Below are positions 21,056-35,104 of a stretch of 64,000 bases of DNA, one piece after another. Source of the DNA: Combretum micranthum (taxonomy: Eukaryota; Streptophyta; Magnoliopsida; Myrtales; Combretaceae); assembly GCA_024138025.1 (NCBI GenBank), contig JAMXBD010002262.1, forward strand, positions 1 to 64,000, read 5' to 3'. Both the position numbers and the translations under genes were made by a program. Under the pieces are notes generated by a model that made no database searches, was not told the origin of the DNA, and saw only the letters and a program-made list of their open reading frames with translations. Position 1 is the first letter of the stretch; each line of letters starts with the position of its first letter.

Positions 21056-24000
21056 TTCATTACTATTCATCTATCTCTACTTTTTCTTACACACTACCAT
21101 ACCTATATCTTATAATTTACCTTCCCCATACAACTTTAATCACATCACACTTTACACATCACTTCTTTTTGTTACAAAACAACAAAATAAATCATTTTCT
21201 CCCTCCTCTACAAAGCGAACCGGCACCCCCTCTCTCTCTATCAATCTCAATTTAATTTCTTTTCCAATTTATTTAATCACATCTAATTTCCACTCCAAAA
21301 CCCTATAAATACCCCATTCCTCCTTTATTCTTTCACGCAACTCATTTCCTACTAAAACTCTACCAAAATCACTCCATAAAATCTCTCTCTTAAATACTCT
21401 TCCCAAATCCTCTCTTCTCTCCATAAAACCATCTCCCACATATTACTATAAACAATTTTATTCCTCTTCAACAAACACATAATCTTAGGTAAAAGTTTCT
21501 TTCACATATTCATAATATTCATACAACTTAGCATGAGCTTAGTATATGTTTTTTAGACTCATGAGAGTTAAAGAAGCAACAATATGTTCATGTTCCTATT
21601 TTACATTATGTTATTATTGTTATTATGTTATTGTTATTATTGTTATTATGTATATATATTTCTTTAGAGCATATAAGTTCACTTGTTATTTATTTACTTT
21701 TAAGTTATGTAATTTATTTATTTCATGCTATTATTAAGACTAGTTTTTCTAGTCTTAGACTTGTCCTCATCAAGTCAAAATAATTTTCTTTCTTTTCTTT
21801 TCTTTTTAGGACTAGTCACTTTTTAGTCCCAGGATACCTTCATGAAGCTAAGGTTCCTAATACTTAACTTTACTATTATGCTCTTATTACATTTATCCTA
21901 TTATGTTGTTTTTCTCATAGTTACATATTCTCATTCATACATGAACATGTTTGATATTATCTCAATAACTATGAAAAGAGTTTTCTTAAGTAAAGAAAAA
22001 TAATAAATCTCTTTAAAAATAGATATTTGTCATGTAAGAAATGATTTTCCCATAAAAACACAAAGTTTTATCTTAACAAATCTTTTCACAGTTAGAAAAA
22101 GCTCATCACAAGTTTCTAATAATAATATTACATGGATTTCATCCAAGTATACATAGAGTAAAATATCACATACTCTCTTTTTAAAACCAAGAAAATAGGA
22201 AAGTTTCTTTAAAAATTAATATTACTAAATCATTGTTCAATAAAGGTTTTCTTAAACTCATTTATCGAAGTTTTCTACCAACACTCTAAAATATTAAGGT
22301 CTAGACAAGTTTTACAAAATTACAAAAGAACAACCTTTCTAAAGATAGGCTTTACTTAGGAAATAAAAATAAATAACTTATAAGATCATTGATATTATTT
22401 ATCTAAAGTGGATCTAACTTTAGAAAAACTTTAAAACACATAGCCAAGAAATATTTAGGAAATTACATTTTCTAGCCATTAGAAATAAAGTTGTAGGAAT
22501 CTTAAAAGATAAAAATTACTTTTTGAAATTTAATTATCTCAATAACTAAGAAATGGAGTTAAAATAAGGAAATACTAACTTATGATAATTTAGGAAATTT
22601 TACAAACAAAACTAATTTCTTTTCAAGTCTTAGCATAATCTCACTTTAAGGCACATTGTTTTACAAAAAAAAAAAAAAAAAAAAGTCATTGTTGAGACAA
22701 CACCACTAAATTCATGCAAATAATTTGAGTCTATAATATATAAATATAAAGGATTTTTCAACCAAAAAATATCTATATTTTTTGTACAAAGATTTTTGGA
22801 TAGAGAAAAGTTTGAAAACTTGAGTTTTGAAATCAGGAAATTTCGTATCAATTCTTTCATCACTATTCCGAGACTCAAATGACTTCTTTTTATAAAAATA
22901 ACCTTAGAAATAGATAGATCTTTTCGAGTAGTAGAAATCGGTATATAATAACGAAATTTCAAGTTAAAATGAGTAAGTTATGGCCATTTTAAGTTGGGAT
23001 TTGCATTCGTACGATTTTTGACGAATTCAATAAGATAAGAAAGAGAAATTGAGTAGATCTTTGATGAAATACTCACTTCGGGTATATATTTTGTTTAGGT
23101 ATTGAGGACCAAGATCTTTTTTTCCCCGATGATTACTTTGACTCATAGAAGATCGCTATGGACGAGTGAGTTTCCTTTATGTTTATGTATTCGCGCATGT
23201 GCTTGTAGAATAAAGCACTAGATGTTAGGAAAAGATAAAATTGATATGCATACGGGTTATTATGGGAGTTATGTATGTGAATTGTTATATGCGATCAATG
23301 AACGATAAGTATATCGAAACCCGATCTGTTATTGATATAATTGTTTTTATATATGTATTGCTATGTGTACAATTATTGTTTGATCGCTTTAAATAAATTA
23401 ATGTCAGATTTGATTTCCCATAAATAAATTGCTCATGCATATCACTTAGAATATCATTTTGAAATTTTGCTACTACTCCTCAGCATGGGACCAGAAAGGT
23501 AAGCTGCCTAGCTACATTTTGATGATTTAGGACGTTCGAGGAATACGGCCTCAAGTTGTAGCCGAGCCAAATCGATTGCTTTGGTTATGAAACTCCCGAG
23601 GACTAGTAGTATGGTTCGTTGGAACCCCAAGACGTGCGCAAACTTTTAAGGAAGTCGTTTGGGGCCCAGTTCAAATCATTTCCTAACCACTAATGGAGAG
23701 GTAAATCCATCACACATACGAAACCGGATAGTTGTTGTACTGTTTGATCATATGGTTGTTGCATTTCATATGCTTGTTTAATAAACTTGGTTGAATGCCT
23801 GTTATAAGTACTTTTGTGTAAGAAATATCTCACTAAACTAGTTATGCTTATGCCCCTATAGACTTTTAATATTGCAGGATTATCATTTTGCACCCGAGAT
23901 CATCTTGATCATCAGGGTAGAATCTTTATTTTGGAAAGCTTTTGGAGGAACTCTATTTTGAAGTCTTAGAGTAGATTTCTTCTAAAATTTTCTAGCTTTG

Positions 24001-24536
24001 GTTATTTATCTCAGTAAGACCATGTTGTTATGGAAATTATCAAGCAAATGCCCCTTAGAAATTGTAAGATGTTATATTTTAATGTTATATTTTAATGATA
24101 TATGTTAAGTGTTATTTTGCATATTTCGCAGCTAATATCTTAAAATGCATTACTCCACCGGTCTCTATTTGATGTGAATGTAAGCTTTGTACCGATGTGG
24201 AAGCTTTCGAGTGACTAAGGTAGTCATTCTTAGGTTTTAATATTGTGTACGGTGGGCTCTTACGTTTAGGGTACCCGTTTGTGCGTGAAAGTTTCTCTCA
24301 GAAAAAAAACGTGAAGAAAATTTATAAAATGTAGAAAAACATGGTGGAAACACGAGGTCATGTTTTCCACGTACTTCTTACTGTGTTCCACAATGAAAAA
24401 AATCGCTGAGAAACATGGTGGCATACATCCAGCCATGCTTCTCCGTGTTACTCTCTACTCGCGATACTGTTTCATAAATTGATCATAACTTTTTCGTTCG
24501 AACTCGGATCGATGTGATTCAAGAGGCTTTGAAGAG
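21056..24536 (+). mobile_element. LTR-like sequence between the duplication copies
   Basis: Copy 2 does not continue into this sequence at its right end. It starts with TACTATTCATTACTATTCAT repeats, has a TATA box CTATAAATAC at ~21303, a long AT-rich middle, and a 3' part (GGTATTGAGGACCAAGATC at 23097, GAGTGAGTTTCC at 23165) laid out like the LTR before the Ty3/gypsy element at 58 kb. From ~24300 GC-rich inverted words (AACACGAGGTCATGTTTTCC) lead into the LTR at 24537. It is probably one or two nested LTRs. No TG...CA ends with target duplication were found and no gene is supported. Confidence 0.4.
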
Positions 24537-26024
24537 CTTAAAGAGGGATCTAAAATTCCATGATTTAATTTTTTGAAAATTTTAAATGTATTAAGGCCTA
24601 AATTTCGTTTGTTTTAGGTTGTTATGTAAATAAACAAAGTTGAAAACTTGTTTTATTAGTTAAGTGTATATAATTAAGTATAAAATGAATCTTTTTGAGC
24701 TAAAAGGAATTAGATTGATTAAGTTTAGTCAACTTAACCTAGTAATTGAACTAAATGATTAAGTCTGTACAACTTGGGTACAACAAGCAAGATAAATGGA
24801 TTAAAGATGGTTAGTCATAAACTTATTTGAATCTCGATTATGAACAATTATTAGACCTTGATTTGGAAACGGATAACAAGCTCAGGTTGACCAACAGGTA
24901 CGTAGTAATTTGCGTGTTGCTTGCTAGGTTAGTTGTAATAACCAGACTAAAACTTAAACTCGGTTAAAATGAGTGTTGGTTACTGTTTGGCCGCTTACTC
25001 CAGGAGTGGCACCCTCGGATGGGGTTGCGAGTCTGATCATAACTTCGGGATTATGTGGTAGTAGTAGGCATTTAGGCCCCCATATAGTACATAGTAAGGA
25101 CAAGTAGGTGGTCGATAGGAGAGATTCCGAAATCTAACGGTCAATTAGGTGCTAGAGAGAAGTTGCAATGGAGTTATGCAGGAGTGTGGGCTCTTGCATA
25201 AAGCATTACAGTGGAACGTGCTCATTGATGGCTGTTTGTGAGGGGTTGAACCGTACAAGACTACTTATTTCTTTTCTTTCCGGTAAGTACTAGGGATTTA
25301 TCGAACCCCCCTCTTCGGTACGTGATCCGCTAAGGGAACCTTACCCCATTTGTTTGTATTTCTAAGACACTGGGAATACTTATTTGTTGACTTAAAATTT
25401 ATTAAACTTAAATTGTGCTTGTTGCATTAGCCTAAGCGTGTATGACATGCGAGTATGTACTTGATTACTGATGTACTATGCTTCGCCGCTCACGTTATAT
25501 TATTTTAGGTACCGATGAGGACTAGTATGTGGATCTCCACTATGACTTTATGAGATATGGGAATGATGGATACGAAGAGTAGTTCTGATGAGTTGGATAT
25601 TGAAAGGGGACTTTGAAAGAAAAAAACTAATTAAATGTTTGTTGTTTCATTTTTAAGGATGTTTGTAAATCCTTAACTTTATTATTGTTATTTTTTTACC
25701 ATTAGGCCGAATGTCAAACTTGTTTTCGGGTTGAGCTTAGCTCCCCACTTATGATTATTATCTTAAAATGTTTTGAACTTTAAAATCTTCGTTTCACTCT
25801 TTCTTATGGAACTTTTATGCTTATTGATACAAGATGGTTTCTAAAATACTTATAAATTCTCTTGACCTCGATATAGTTTTACTAAAGGGTATAAACATGA
25901 TTTCTTAGTTAAAATGTGACTAGAAAATCACATAGATATCGGAAGCCTTACACATGTCACTTGGAGGTGATGTGTGCGGCGAAACAACCTTATCCTTAAG
26001 CACCCTAAAGGTCGGGTCGTTTCA
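24537..26024 (+). mobile_element. LTR (3' part) of a Ty3/gypsy-type element, copy 2
   Basis: This is the counterpart of 1-1523. It ends GGGTCGTTTCA and is followed by a primer-site relic CAGTATCTGGCC (26029-26040). The GC-rich inverted words at 24340-24470 directly to its left probably belong to the same LTR, so its true start is further left. Confidence 0.6.
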
Positions 26025-26224
26025 AAAACAGTATCTGGCCTTTTGGTGCTAAGATATTTTTAAGTTAATTAGCTCATTCAAGTAAATGTTACACCTTATT
26101 GGCCCAAGAAAAAAGAAGTAAATATTACACCTTTTTGTTTACAAATCTCCCACAAGGTGGGCTTAATTTATGACCCGCCCCAACCCGCTCTACTAGGACT
26201 AATACTTAGACCGGGTCTGAACTA

Positions 26225-26970
26225 GGATGGATCTATAAATAAGCATGGTTTGTTTTGAACCGGGAATTGAATCAAAATCGTCAACTGCGGTTCTAGAACT
26301 AGAACCGAAGCAATTAACTGTTCCAGAATCGGCTATGGAACTATCGGTTTGACGGTTTCTAGGTGGTTCTTCAGATTAGAACCGGTGGATCCAGTAATTC
26401 CATCTGGTTCCATTAAAAGAAAAGAAAAAAGAAAAAATAATATTAAATATACAATTATTAATATTTAAATTATTTCATATAAATAGTAAAATTTATTACT
26501 TATTCACAATGTTTAATATGTTATTATCAGCAATACAAATAAACATAATTTGAAATTATATATAATTAGTTTAAATAAACTTCTCCTAAAAGAAAAATTC
26601 ATTTTCTTAATAATGTGAGACTATTTTTTGCATTGTAATTTTCATTTTATCTTCTAAATTATTTTACAATATCATAATACTAACTATAATTGATATTGAA
26701 TGTGTTTGTATACATATAAATGTACATCATAAATAAATTTTAAATTTTTTGGTTAAATGATTTAATCTTTTTAGATCCAATAATTATTTTGATTTTAAAA
26801 TTTTTTATTAAAAATTAAAAATTAATTTTTAAAAGGACGATTCCACAGTTCCAAAACCTGAACCGGGAACCGGTGGTTTCATAGAATTGGACCGGAACCA
26901 TTGGAGATGGTTCTAGTTTTGGTTCTAGTTTGATTTGATTCCAAAACCGTGACGATATTTAGATGGATCC
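26225..26970. mobile_element. hAT-like non-autonomous DNA element, GGTTCC-rich, copy 2
   Basis: This is the counterpart of 1723-2456, with the same GGATGGATCT and inverted GGATCCATCT ends and GGAACC words. No transposase is present. The flanks are too diverged to show a target duplication here. Confidence 0.45.
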
Positions 26971-27944
26971 ATCCGGCAATTGATTTATCCAGTTCAAGGG
27001 AAAAAAGTTAAAAAAGAAAAAATTAAAATAAAAAACTAATGAAAATTTCTCAAAAGGTAAATAACTTTAATATTTAGATTATTTTCTATATGATTAGAAA
27101 TAAATTATTATTTATACATAATATTTAATGCATTTTTGATAACAACATAAATAATAAATGTACTTTAAAAACATGTTTGGTTTACTCAATGTAGAATTCT
27201 GACAAATAAACAATCTCACATGGTTAATAATTAATATCATAATTAAAATAAGATGGGTTAAAGGCTATATTGTTCCATTTTTATTTTAAGTTTAAAATAA
27301 ATTTTTATGTTATTGAAAAAGAAAATATAAAGGTCTGATTTAGGGCGGGTCGGACTCTTCATTTCTTGAACCAGGACCCATGTCATGTCATGAGGCTGGC
27401 AATTTGGCACATTATTTGACTATCTCAACATAAATGACATAATTATAAGCAAGTTTATATGAGTAAAATTTGATATAATTAATAAAAGGATTAAATTTAT
27501 TCTCATTTACAAAACATGTGCACATATGATTTTAGTGTCAAAATTTGTTTATAAATCCATTTAATAAACAGCTCCATGATTTTCTTAAAATTAAGAATTC
27601 TGATATTTACAGTTTAATTTTATATTTTATTGCTTTCTTACTCTAATTTTTGTAATTAATATTAAGCAAATTGAAGATGATATTGGGAACGTGATTTTTA
27701 ATTAAAAAAAAAAGCTACAATATATCTATTTTACATTTTTTTTAACTGTAAACAGTTTCCATTTGGATATGAAATATGTTTTATTAAACGGGTCCGGACT
27801 ACCGTACCGCCTCCGTTCTCAAACATGATTAAATAGATTTTCTATTAAACCATGCAAGAGCAGGACTTCGAAGTAAATCCTACTTTTACCAAAACAATCA
27901 TAAAACCTGTGCATTATTGATCTCCCAAGTTTGTTTTCTCTAAC
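26971..27944 (+). promoter_or_regulatory. Upstream region and leader of RLK-B
   Basis: The last ~540 bp match the region upstream of RLK-A and include the invariant leader block before the ATG. The TATA-like site of A reads TATGAAAT here. The site matching the RLK-C MITE insertion is empty near 27590. The first part is AT-rich spacer without a gene. Confidence 0.4.
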
Positions 27945-30428
27945 ATGAAGAGGATTTATGAGATTAGAAACTTGTCTCGTACTAGAAAATTTGTCTGCCA
28001 ACGTTTGATGAACACATACTTCCCCATCCTCATATGTGCATTAGTTGTAGTTAAACCAGCATACACGGCAGCTGAAACCATTATCGACTGCAATTCCTCA
28101 GATGAAGATAAAGCCCATGGAATGCTCATACAATGCTCCAATGGAGACCAAGAAATCAAATCTCGCTCCGAAGAGCCTAGCACCCACACATGTACTTGCA
28201 TCTTTCATAAAAAATTTACCCTGCAACAATTTCTCATCACTTCTGGACCTAAGTTTGTTCGTCTTTACTTCACTCAGCATCCAGAGTTCAGCACATCAAA
28301 AGCACAATTTGCCATCATGCTTGGAAAGTATACTCTCCTTCAGACCTACAACTATTCTTACCAACCTACCCTTCATCAAAAGACTACATCAGTCGAGAGT
28401 TCATTATAAGCATGGATAGCTCCGTGCTAAATATGACATTTATACCATTCCCAAATTCTTCCGATACCTATGCTTTTGTTAATAAGATCGAAGCTGTCTC
28501 TATTCCCATGGATCTTTATATCCGCAATATTCAAGTTCCTCTTGTCGGAAGGCAGCCTTTGCAATCCTATACTGGTGACCGGATGGCACTACAGACTATA
28601 TACAGGGTAAATGTTGGCGGTCCAACCATTTCTCCAGAACATGACAGCAGCATGTCTCGCTCATGGATGGCCGATGGTGGCTATTTCATTGATTATGCAG
28701 GAAATGATAAAAAAATTGAGGCTGAAGTTGATATCAAGTATTCTGCAGAAGTACCGCATATACAGCACCCAAAAAGGTGTATTCTACAGCTAGAGTGCTC
28801 CCAGATATGTTCTCATCCCCTGGTAATGTTATTACCCAAGGAAATTTAAGCTGGTCATTCCAAGTCGAATCAGGATTCTATTATCTCGTCAGGTTGCACT
28901 TCTGCGAGATTAGGAAAGACGGTTTCTGGTTTAATGGAAGTTATTTCCAGATTTACATTAACAATAGAATGGCTGAAGATCATGCAGATGTCATTAGCTG
29001 GAGCGGGGAGACTGGCGTACCTGTCTATAAAGACTATATTGTTGAGAGTTCCACGCACAATCAGACTGAAGAGTCTCTACTGATATCCCTGCATGTTGAC
29101 ACCGAGGTGGAGCAAATTTTGCCTCGGCAAGTTTGAATGGATTAGAAATTTTCAAATTACCTGACTCTAGGTACAATTTTGCAGGGATTTTACCGTTTGG
29201 AACAGAAACTTCCCATATAGAACCTTCCATGACACTTCATAAGATCATAATTGCTTTGGTGTTGGTGGCATTCTTGGTGGCATTCGTGATTCCCTTCTGC
29301 GCTTTGTTGTGCATCAAGGCACTCCGATTTCCAATTTGGTTCCTTTACCTTAAAGTAAAGTTGAGGAGGCCTAGTCAACAATTAGATGGTTGCCAACGAT
29401 TCTCACTTACCATGAAGTTGGCAACCGATAATTTTTCAGACACTTTTCTCATAGGAGCAGGTGGATTTGGAAAAGTGTACAAGGGCTTCTTGGAGGATGG
29501 CGCTCCTGTTGCCATAAAGCGCAAATCCTAATTCACATCAAGGCTTACATGAGTTTCAAACAGAGATATCAATGCTCTCCAAGCTGCGTCATCGCCATCT
29601 TGTTTCCCTAATTGGTTATTGCATGGAAGGTAAAGAAATGATACTTGTATACAAGTTTATGAGGCATGGTACCTTATGACCATCTCTACAAGTCCCAAAA
29701 TCCTCCACTTCATGGATTCAAAGGCTCAAAATTTGCATTGGTGCAGCTAAAGGATTGCATTACCTTCACACAGGATCAAAGCAAACAATCATCCACCGCG
29801 ATGTCAAAAGCACAAACATATTGTTGGATAATGAGTGGGAAGCCAAAGTTTCTGATTTCGGCTTATCAAAAATTGGGCCTGACATGATCAACCAATCCCA
29901 TACTCATGTAAGCACCATGGTGAAAGGAAGTATTGGATATCTAGATCCTGAGTATTACCGCCGCATGAAACTAACAGAGAAATCTGATGTATATTCCTTT
30001 GGGTGGTTCTGTTTGAGGTGCTATGTGGGAAACCAGCCATATTACCTATAGAAGAACACGAAGATGAAGCAATTAATCTAGCTGCATTGGCTCTTAAAAC
30101 TTATCGGGAAGGTACATGGGATCAAATAGTTGATCCTTTCCTCAGAGGAAAGATTGAACCAAAATGCTTTACGACATTTACAAATGTTGCAAAGTGGTGT
30201 TTAGCTGATAAAGGGTGTGAGAGACCATCAATGGGTGAAGTGCTCGGCAATTTGGAGTTGGCTTTGCAACAACAGCGCTATGCTAATACGTGCCGTCATT
30301 CACGCAGCACAGTCTGTGCTGTAAATTCAGACACCATAATAGATCATAACGTTATTGTAGGCACGAGCAATTCAGATCAGCATTTGGGGATAGAGTTTTC
30401 TGAAATTCTTCATCCTAATGCACGGTGA
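27945..30428 (+). pseudogene. RLK-B: CrRLK1L receptor kinase with multiple frameshifts
   Basis: RLK-B is collinear with RLK-A: signal peptide, malectin-like ectodomain, transmembrane helix (~29230-29320) and RD kinase ending in the same tail. Relative to A it lacks single bases near 28361, 28753, 29107, 29687-29712 and 30003 and two bases near 29521, each shifting the frame; a 3-base loss near 29415 is in frame. The ectodomain-to-helix junction broken in A is open here. All frame-breaking changes are deletions, the same bias seen through non-coding parts of copy 2, so part of the damage may be assembly error. The last ~560 bp are almost identical to RLK-C rather than A. It is non-functional as written. 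Confidence 0.88.
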
Positions 30429-31819
30429 CTGAAAGGTTTTATTCTCTGTCTAGATGTTGAATATGTCAAGGACTAAAATAGTTTCAACTTAGTAAGAGTT
30501 TTAAGAGGAGGATTTACATGCCATGTGAAATCTCGGAATTTGGAGTTGTGATATAGCTGTAGGTAAAATGGTACATAATTTCCTCAACATTGAAATTAAT
30601 TATTCTAGTTAGGTCTTTTTTTTTTTTTAAATGTCTGTACCCTGTGTTGGATGTGAGTGTATTAAAATCCAGTTTTATAAGGCAATTTTTTATTATACAA
30701 GGAAAAAAAAATCCATATCTTTTCCTAATTTTGAATAAGTAAAATGAAAGTAAAAAAAAAAAAAAAAAAAACGTCGCTTCATGACTTTCAAGACTTAGAA
30801 ATTCATTTTTATTTTATTTTATTTATTTATTTTACCGATTCAAGATTCTCAAGAATTGAAAGTGACAACCCTGACTTTTGACAGGCCAAACAGATGTATG
30901 TTTGTGACTGCAGTTGCAACAAGTGCCGTGGAAGGTGGAAGACATTGCTTATGTTATTAGTCTTTAGAGTTACAAGACAAGATCTCTTGACTCAAGCAAT
31001 TCTGGAGAAAGCGAGTACTCCTGCATCAATTCCTTGATGTCTACTTCTCAGTATTTTCTTAAACTGTTTTTCTCTGCAAGATATTTTGTTTCTCCCCTCT
31101 TTTGTGTGGATTTGGCCTTTTGTGTGGATTTGGTTCACCATGGATCAAATATAATACTCCAGTGGATGAGAAAACGACTTAGTAGAAAAAAGGTCACGTT
31201 ATCTATGGTCATTTTGCCTCCAAATAGTAAAAGAATTAGCAATATAAGGAAAGTTAGAATTGATCATAGAATAACATTACTATGAAAATAAGCATTATGG
31301 AACTTTTTGGTACAGGAGAGTCAGGATTTCAATTTGATTCATAATTTTTCTAAATTCATATTTCTGATAAGATTGATTTCATTCAGGATTTCATAGCACC
31401 CTTTTGTCGCAATATATTGGAAAACTTGCTCTGGTTATTATATGCGAAAAATTTCATATTTTTCTTTGTTTCGACAATTCGTTTCATCATGCAACTTGCC
31501 TCAACATTTCCATATTCTTTCATGGATATTTCAAAACAGTATTTGGCCTTTTGGTGATGTGATATTTTAAACTTACCTGTACGTGTATGAACAAACAACC
31601 TTATCCCCCAAACAAGACTCAAAGCTACATTTCTCTGCCCAAGGTGATGTTACACATTCTATTGACTGTCAAGTAGTAATATAATGCCCACACCAATTAT
31701 ACAAATTTATGTCCAAAAATACATGAAATGCAAAAGCAGGATTTTGAACCAAACCTACTCTACTATTAAGAATCTTGTAACCTCTGTATTATTGATCTCC
31801 CAAGCTTGTTCTCTCAACC
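30429..31819. other. 3' flank of RLK-B and upstream region of stub 2
   Basis: The counterpart of 5987-7341, with a longer poly-A run near 30752-30771 and a short local duplication of TTTTGTGTGGATTTGG near 31100-31130. It holds 3' untranslated sequence, then spacer, then the stub's conserved leader. No other gene is supported. Confidence 0.55.
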
Positions 31820-32077
31820 ATGAAGAGGAATTGTGAGATTCACAACTTGTCACATCCGCGAAAACTTGATTGCCATCACTTGATGAACGCGATCTTCATT
31901 TTTCTCCTTTGTGCATTACTAGTAGTTAAAGCAGCTTATCTAGCAGTTGAAACTACCTTCAAATGCAAATCCTTAGATGAAAAAGTTCAAAAAAAAGTAC
32001 ATAAATATATATTATACAAAAATAATTATCAAAATATTGATATAAAATTACATTTTAATCAATCACTTGTACAATAA
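31820..32077 (+). pseudogene. Receptor-kinase stub 2: signal peptide plus short tail
   Basis: This 85-codon frame is the counterpart of 7342-7596. It keeps the basic start, the hydrophobic IFIFLLCALLVVKAAY and AVETTFKCKSLDE, followed by a Lys/Tyr/Asn-rich tail not found in the kinases. Relative to stub 1 it has 12 extra bases (four codons) near 31990 and an earlier stop (CAA TAA against CAA TAT GCA ATT TAG). Despite many single-base deletions elsewhere in copy 2, this frame is open. A truncated relic is likeliest; expression as a small secreted peptide is untested. Confidence 0.7.
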
Positions 32078-33248
32078 GCAATTTAGCAAAAGTGCTATAA
32101 GACTATTTATGTGTGTTTCATATAAATTGCATATGATGTATGCCTATATATAAATTGCATGTCTTATATACAATTGATGTGTAAATCTATAAATCGCGTT
32201 CAATAAAACGGGATTTAGGGTTGGTAATTTAGTAATTATTTTTATATGATTTGTATTTATGTAATTTTTATTTGGGCTGTCGGTAAACATACCATTTTTT
32301 CTCTTTTTAAAACCAAATGATTTTTATATAAGAATTTTTCATGTTATTTAATTTAGAACATCTTTTCCTTCTTTAATTTTCTTAAAAAAAAAAGAGAAAA
32401 AGAAAAGACAGGCTAATATACATAAGGTACGAGGAGATGAAAATTAATGACATTAAATATAAAAACAGAATGAAAGAAAACTACTAATACTTATATTTAT
32501 ATTTATATTTTTTATTAAATATAAAAATAAATTTTCATTCCTTTTATGGTCGGCCGTGATACATATATGGTTATCCAAGTCAAACCGTCATAGTTCTTTT
32601 CTTCAAGAGAACGTCTATTTTATTTAAGAAAAATGTCCCACTTTACGTCTTTTAGTTTTTATTTTTTAATTTTGGAAAGCCCTAAATTCTACGTATTGTG
32701 TTCTTAAATTGATAAATCTTAAACTAATGGAAAATGTCCACTTATTATTTTTTTCAAAATATAAGGAGTAGTGTATCTAATGTGAGAAAAACTTATGAAA
32801 TAAAGAGTTAATATGACAAATGATACATGAACTTTAATAAAATAGGTAATTAGCTACCTAAATTTTGAAATTAATAAATTTATTATCTGTGTTTTTAAAT
32901 TAATAAATTTAGTATTTAAAAAACTTTTCGCGCACGTCAACGGGATTTGCTATTTGATTGGGAGGGAACAAAAAAAAAAAACGTCTTTTCTTTTTTTAAT
33001 GGATGGTAAAAAATGACAAGATTCACGTTAATAACAAAATTCACATGCCACACGGATTAAAAGGTCTAAAACAATAAAGCAAATAAGTTAATAACAAGGA
33101 ATAATTAAAACACATATAAACATACATTTTTTTACATTAATTTTTAATATGTTGTTTTTCACAGAGGCATCTGCAATCAGCAAATACAACATGTTAAACA
33201 CACTTGCATCCTCTTAAACGCTGACACGCTACAAAGTATCTGGTCTGG
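32078..33248. other. AT-rich intergenic sequence, copy 2
   Basis: The counterpart of 7597-8759, with no gene. Decayed MITE-like sequence lies near 32770-32945. Confidence 0.4.
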
Positions 33249-33810
33249 TAGGGATGCAATCGCATCGGCTATTAATGGGTTTCCGACCTGTCCAACCCGA
33301 TGAAAACCCTATAGGGTTCAGGTTTGGACATAGATAAAAAACCTTATAGGGAATTAGGGTCAGGTTTGGATACTACTAAAACCCGATAGATACCCACCCG
33401 ACCCGTTGGTTTTAGTAAAAAAAAAAATTATAATATAAATGCATTTACTAAATATAAACATGGCAACAGACTAAATTTTAAAACAGGTTGACAAAGAAAA
33501 AGTGAATTGCTATATTATTAGACTATTATTTTATCGGCCTAAATTTGTTGAGTCCATTGAAAAAAACAAACGATTAGCAAGGCAGGTTCAAGTTGATAAT
33601 TAAGCGGATGGTCGGACAGGTAATCGGGTTGATAGTCAAGTGGATAATTGGACGGGTGGTGAGTTTTAGAGTAAACCTTGTAGGATGTGTTTAGATATAG
33701 AAGGAAAACCCTATAGGGTTATAGAGTTAGGTTTGGTATGTCCTATAGTGTAGGGGGTTTGAGTTTGGGTTTATATGACCTACTCGAAACCCAACCTGAT
33801 TGCATTCTTA
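33249..33810. mobile_element. hAT-like MITE, TAGGGATGCAATC ends, copy 2
   Basis: The counterpart of 8760-9323, with the same near-inverted ends and ACCCGA/GGGTT words. No clean target duplication and no coding capacity. Confidence 0.5.
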
Positions 33811-35104
33811 TGTGTCTACCATGTCTATTTTCATCGATTTGGCATATTCTTTGACATAGACATGGGCACTGAGTCCAAAAAAAAGGGTCTGGACCTGCTC
33901 GATCACAGGATTAGTGTAAAGTGACCTAAAAACTGGCTCGTTGTGAACCACCTGTCAATTTATAGGTTGGTTTATGACCACTAAGTCAACTAATAATTAT
34001 AAAAAAAAAAATAGAAAAAAATTATAAAATAATCTTCTTAAAAGATGGCAAGGAAATTTGAAAAAAATATTTAAATTAAATTTTAAAAATAACTTGTACG
34101 AGAATAATAGCCTTTAGCCTATTTATTGGAAGTAAGGCTATGTTAAAAAAAAAAAAATGACCGAACCACAAGTTTGGTTATTTTTTGAAATAGTTCGGTT
34201 CATGGTTTGGTGAACAGTAAACATTTCATGGATCGATTCGACACCTATCCTGAACATAGTTTGAAACGAACCTAACATTTTACATATTAAAAAAAAGAAA
34301 TTCAAACATATTTTTAATTATTTTATTAAAAAATATGTATTCTTATTTAAATATATATCATTCATGAGAATGAAATTAAATCGGTATGTCATATTCAATT
34401 ATTATTGTGTATCTACAAGTAAATTAAATTTTAAGTTTTACCTTCTCTTGTTTGAACTTTTTTTTTTTTTTTTTTTTTTTAATTTGTTTACTAATTAGCT
34501 CACTTCTATTACTTGGCCACTTATTGGTTTAGATAATTGATAATGTGTTGATTAGAAGTGTAATAAATTGAAATTTGCATCTCATATTAGAATGACGTAT
34601 TTAAATTTTTTTAGTCTAGTATATTATGATTGTTCAAGATAATTTAAGAGAATGAGATAAATATATGGTTATAGTTTTAAGATGGATGAAATCTCTTTCC
34701 ACTACAAGTTTTATATATTCATTTAGGAAAATATATAATTCCAAATATTATTGTTTGTAGTTGTATTAGTGATAAAAAAATGTGATTGAAACCTCTTGAT
34801 AGAATGTATTTTTATTTTTCAAATAAAAAATGGTTCAAACCGCAAATTGAACCAATTAAGTTGCTTGTTTTTTTTATTTAAAAAATTATAAACCAAATTG
34901 TATGATTAGGTTTGGATTTAAAAGTAAAACCATACTATAATACACAGTTCAAAGGCAAACCGCACCAAACCATACCACATCTACTCCTAGTTGGAACTAT
35001 TGTTGAAGATGTGCATTTATATGTACACAAGTACATCCACTTTCACTTGTCAAGTCAGAAGTGTAGGACTAGAAAATACTCAAGATACGAAAATTCTCAC
35101 AAAG
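33811..35104. other. AT-rich sequence with CCGAACC islands, copy 2
   Basis: The counterpart of 9324-10612. It has a long poly-T run near 34457-34480 and no supported gene. The frame at 34912-35184 is identical to the one in copy 1 but crosses into an LTR. Confidence 0.4.

Noticed and set aside
21021..21308. 95-codon ORF near the end of copy 1
   Set aside because: Hydrophobic Ser/Tyr/Phe-rich translation of CT-rich LTR promoter-like sequence just before a TATA box.
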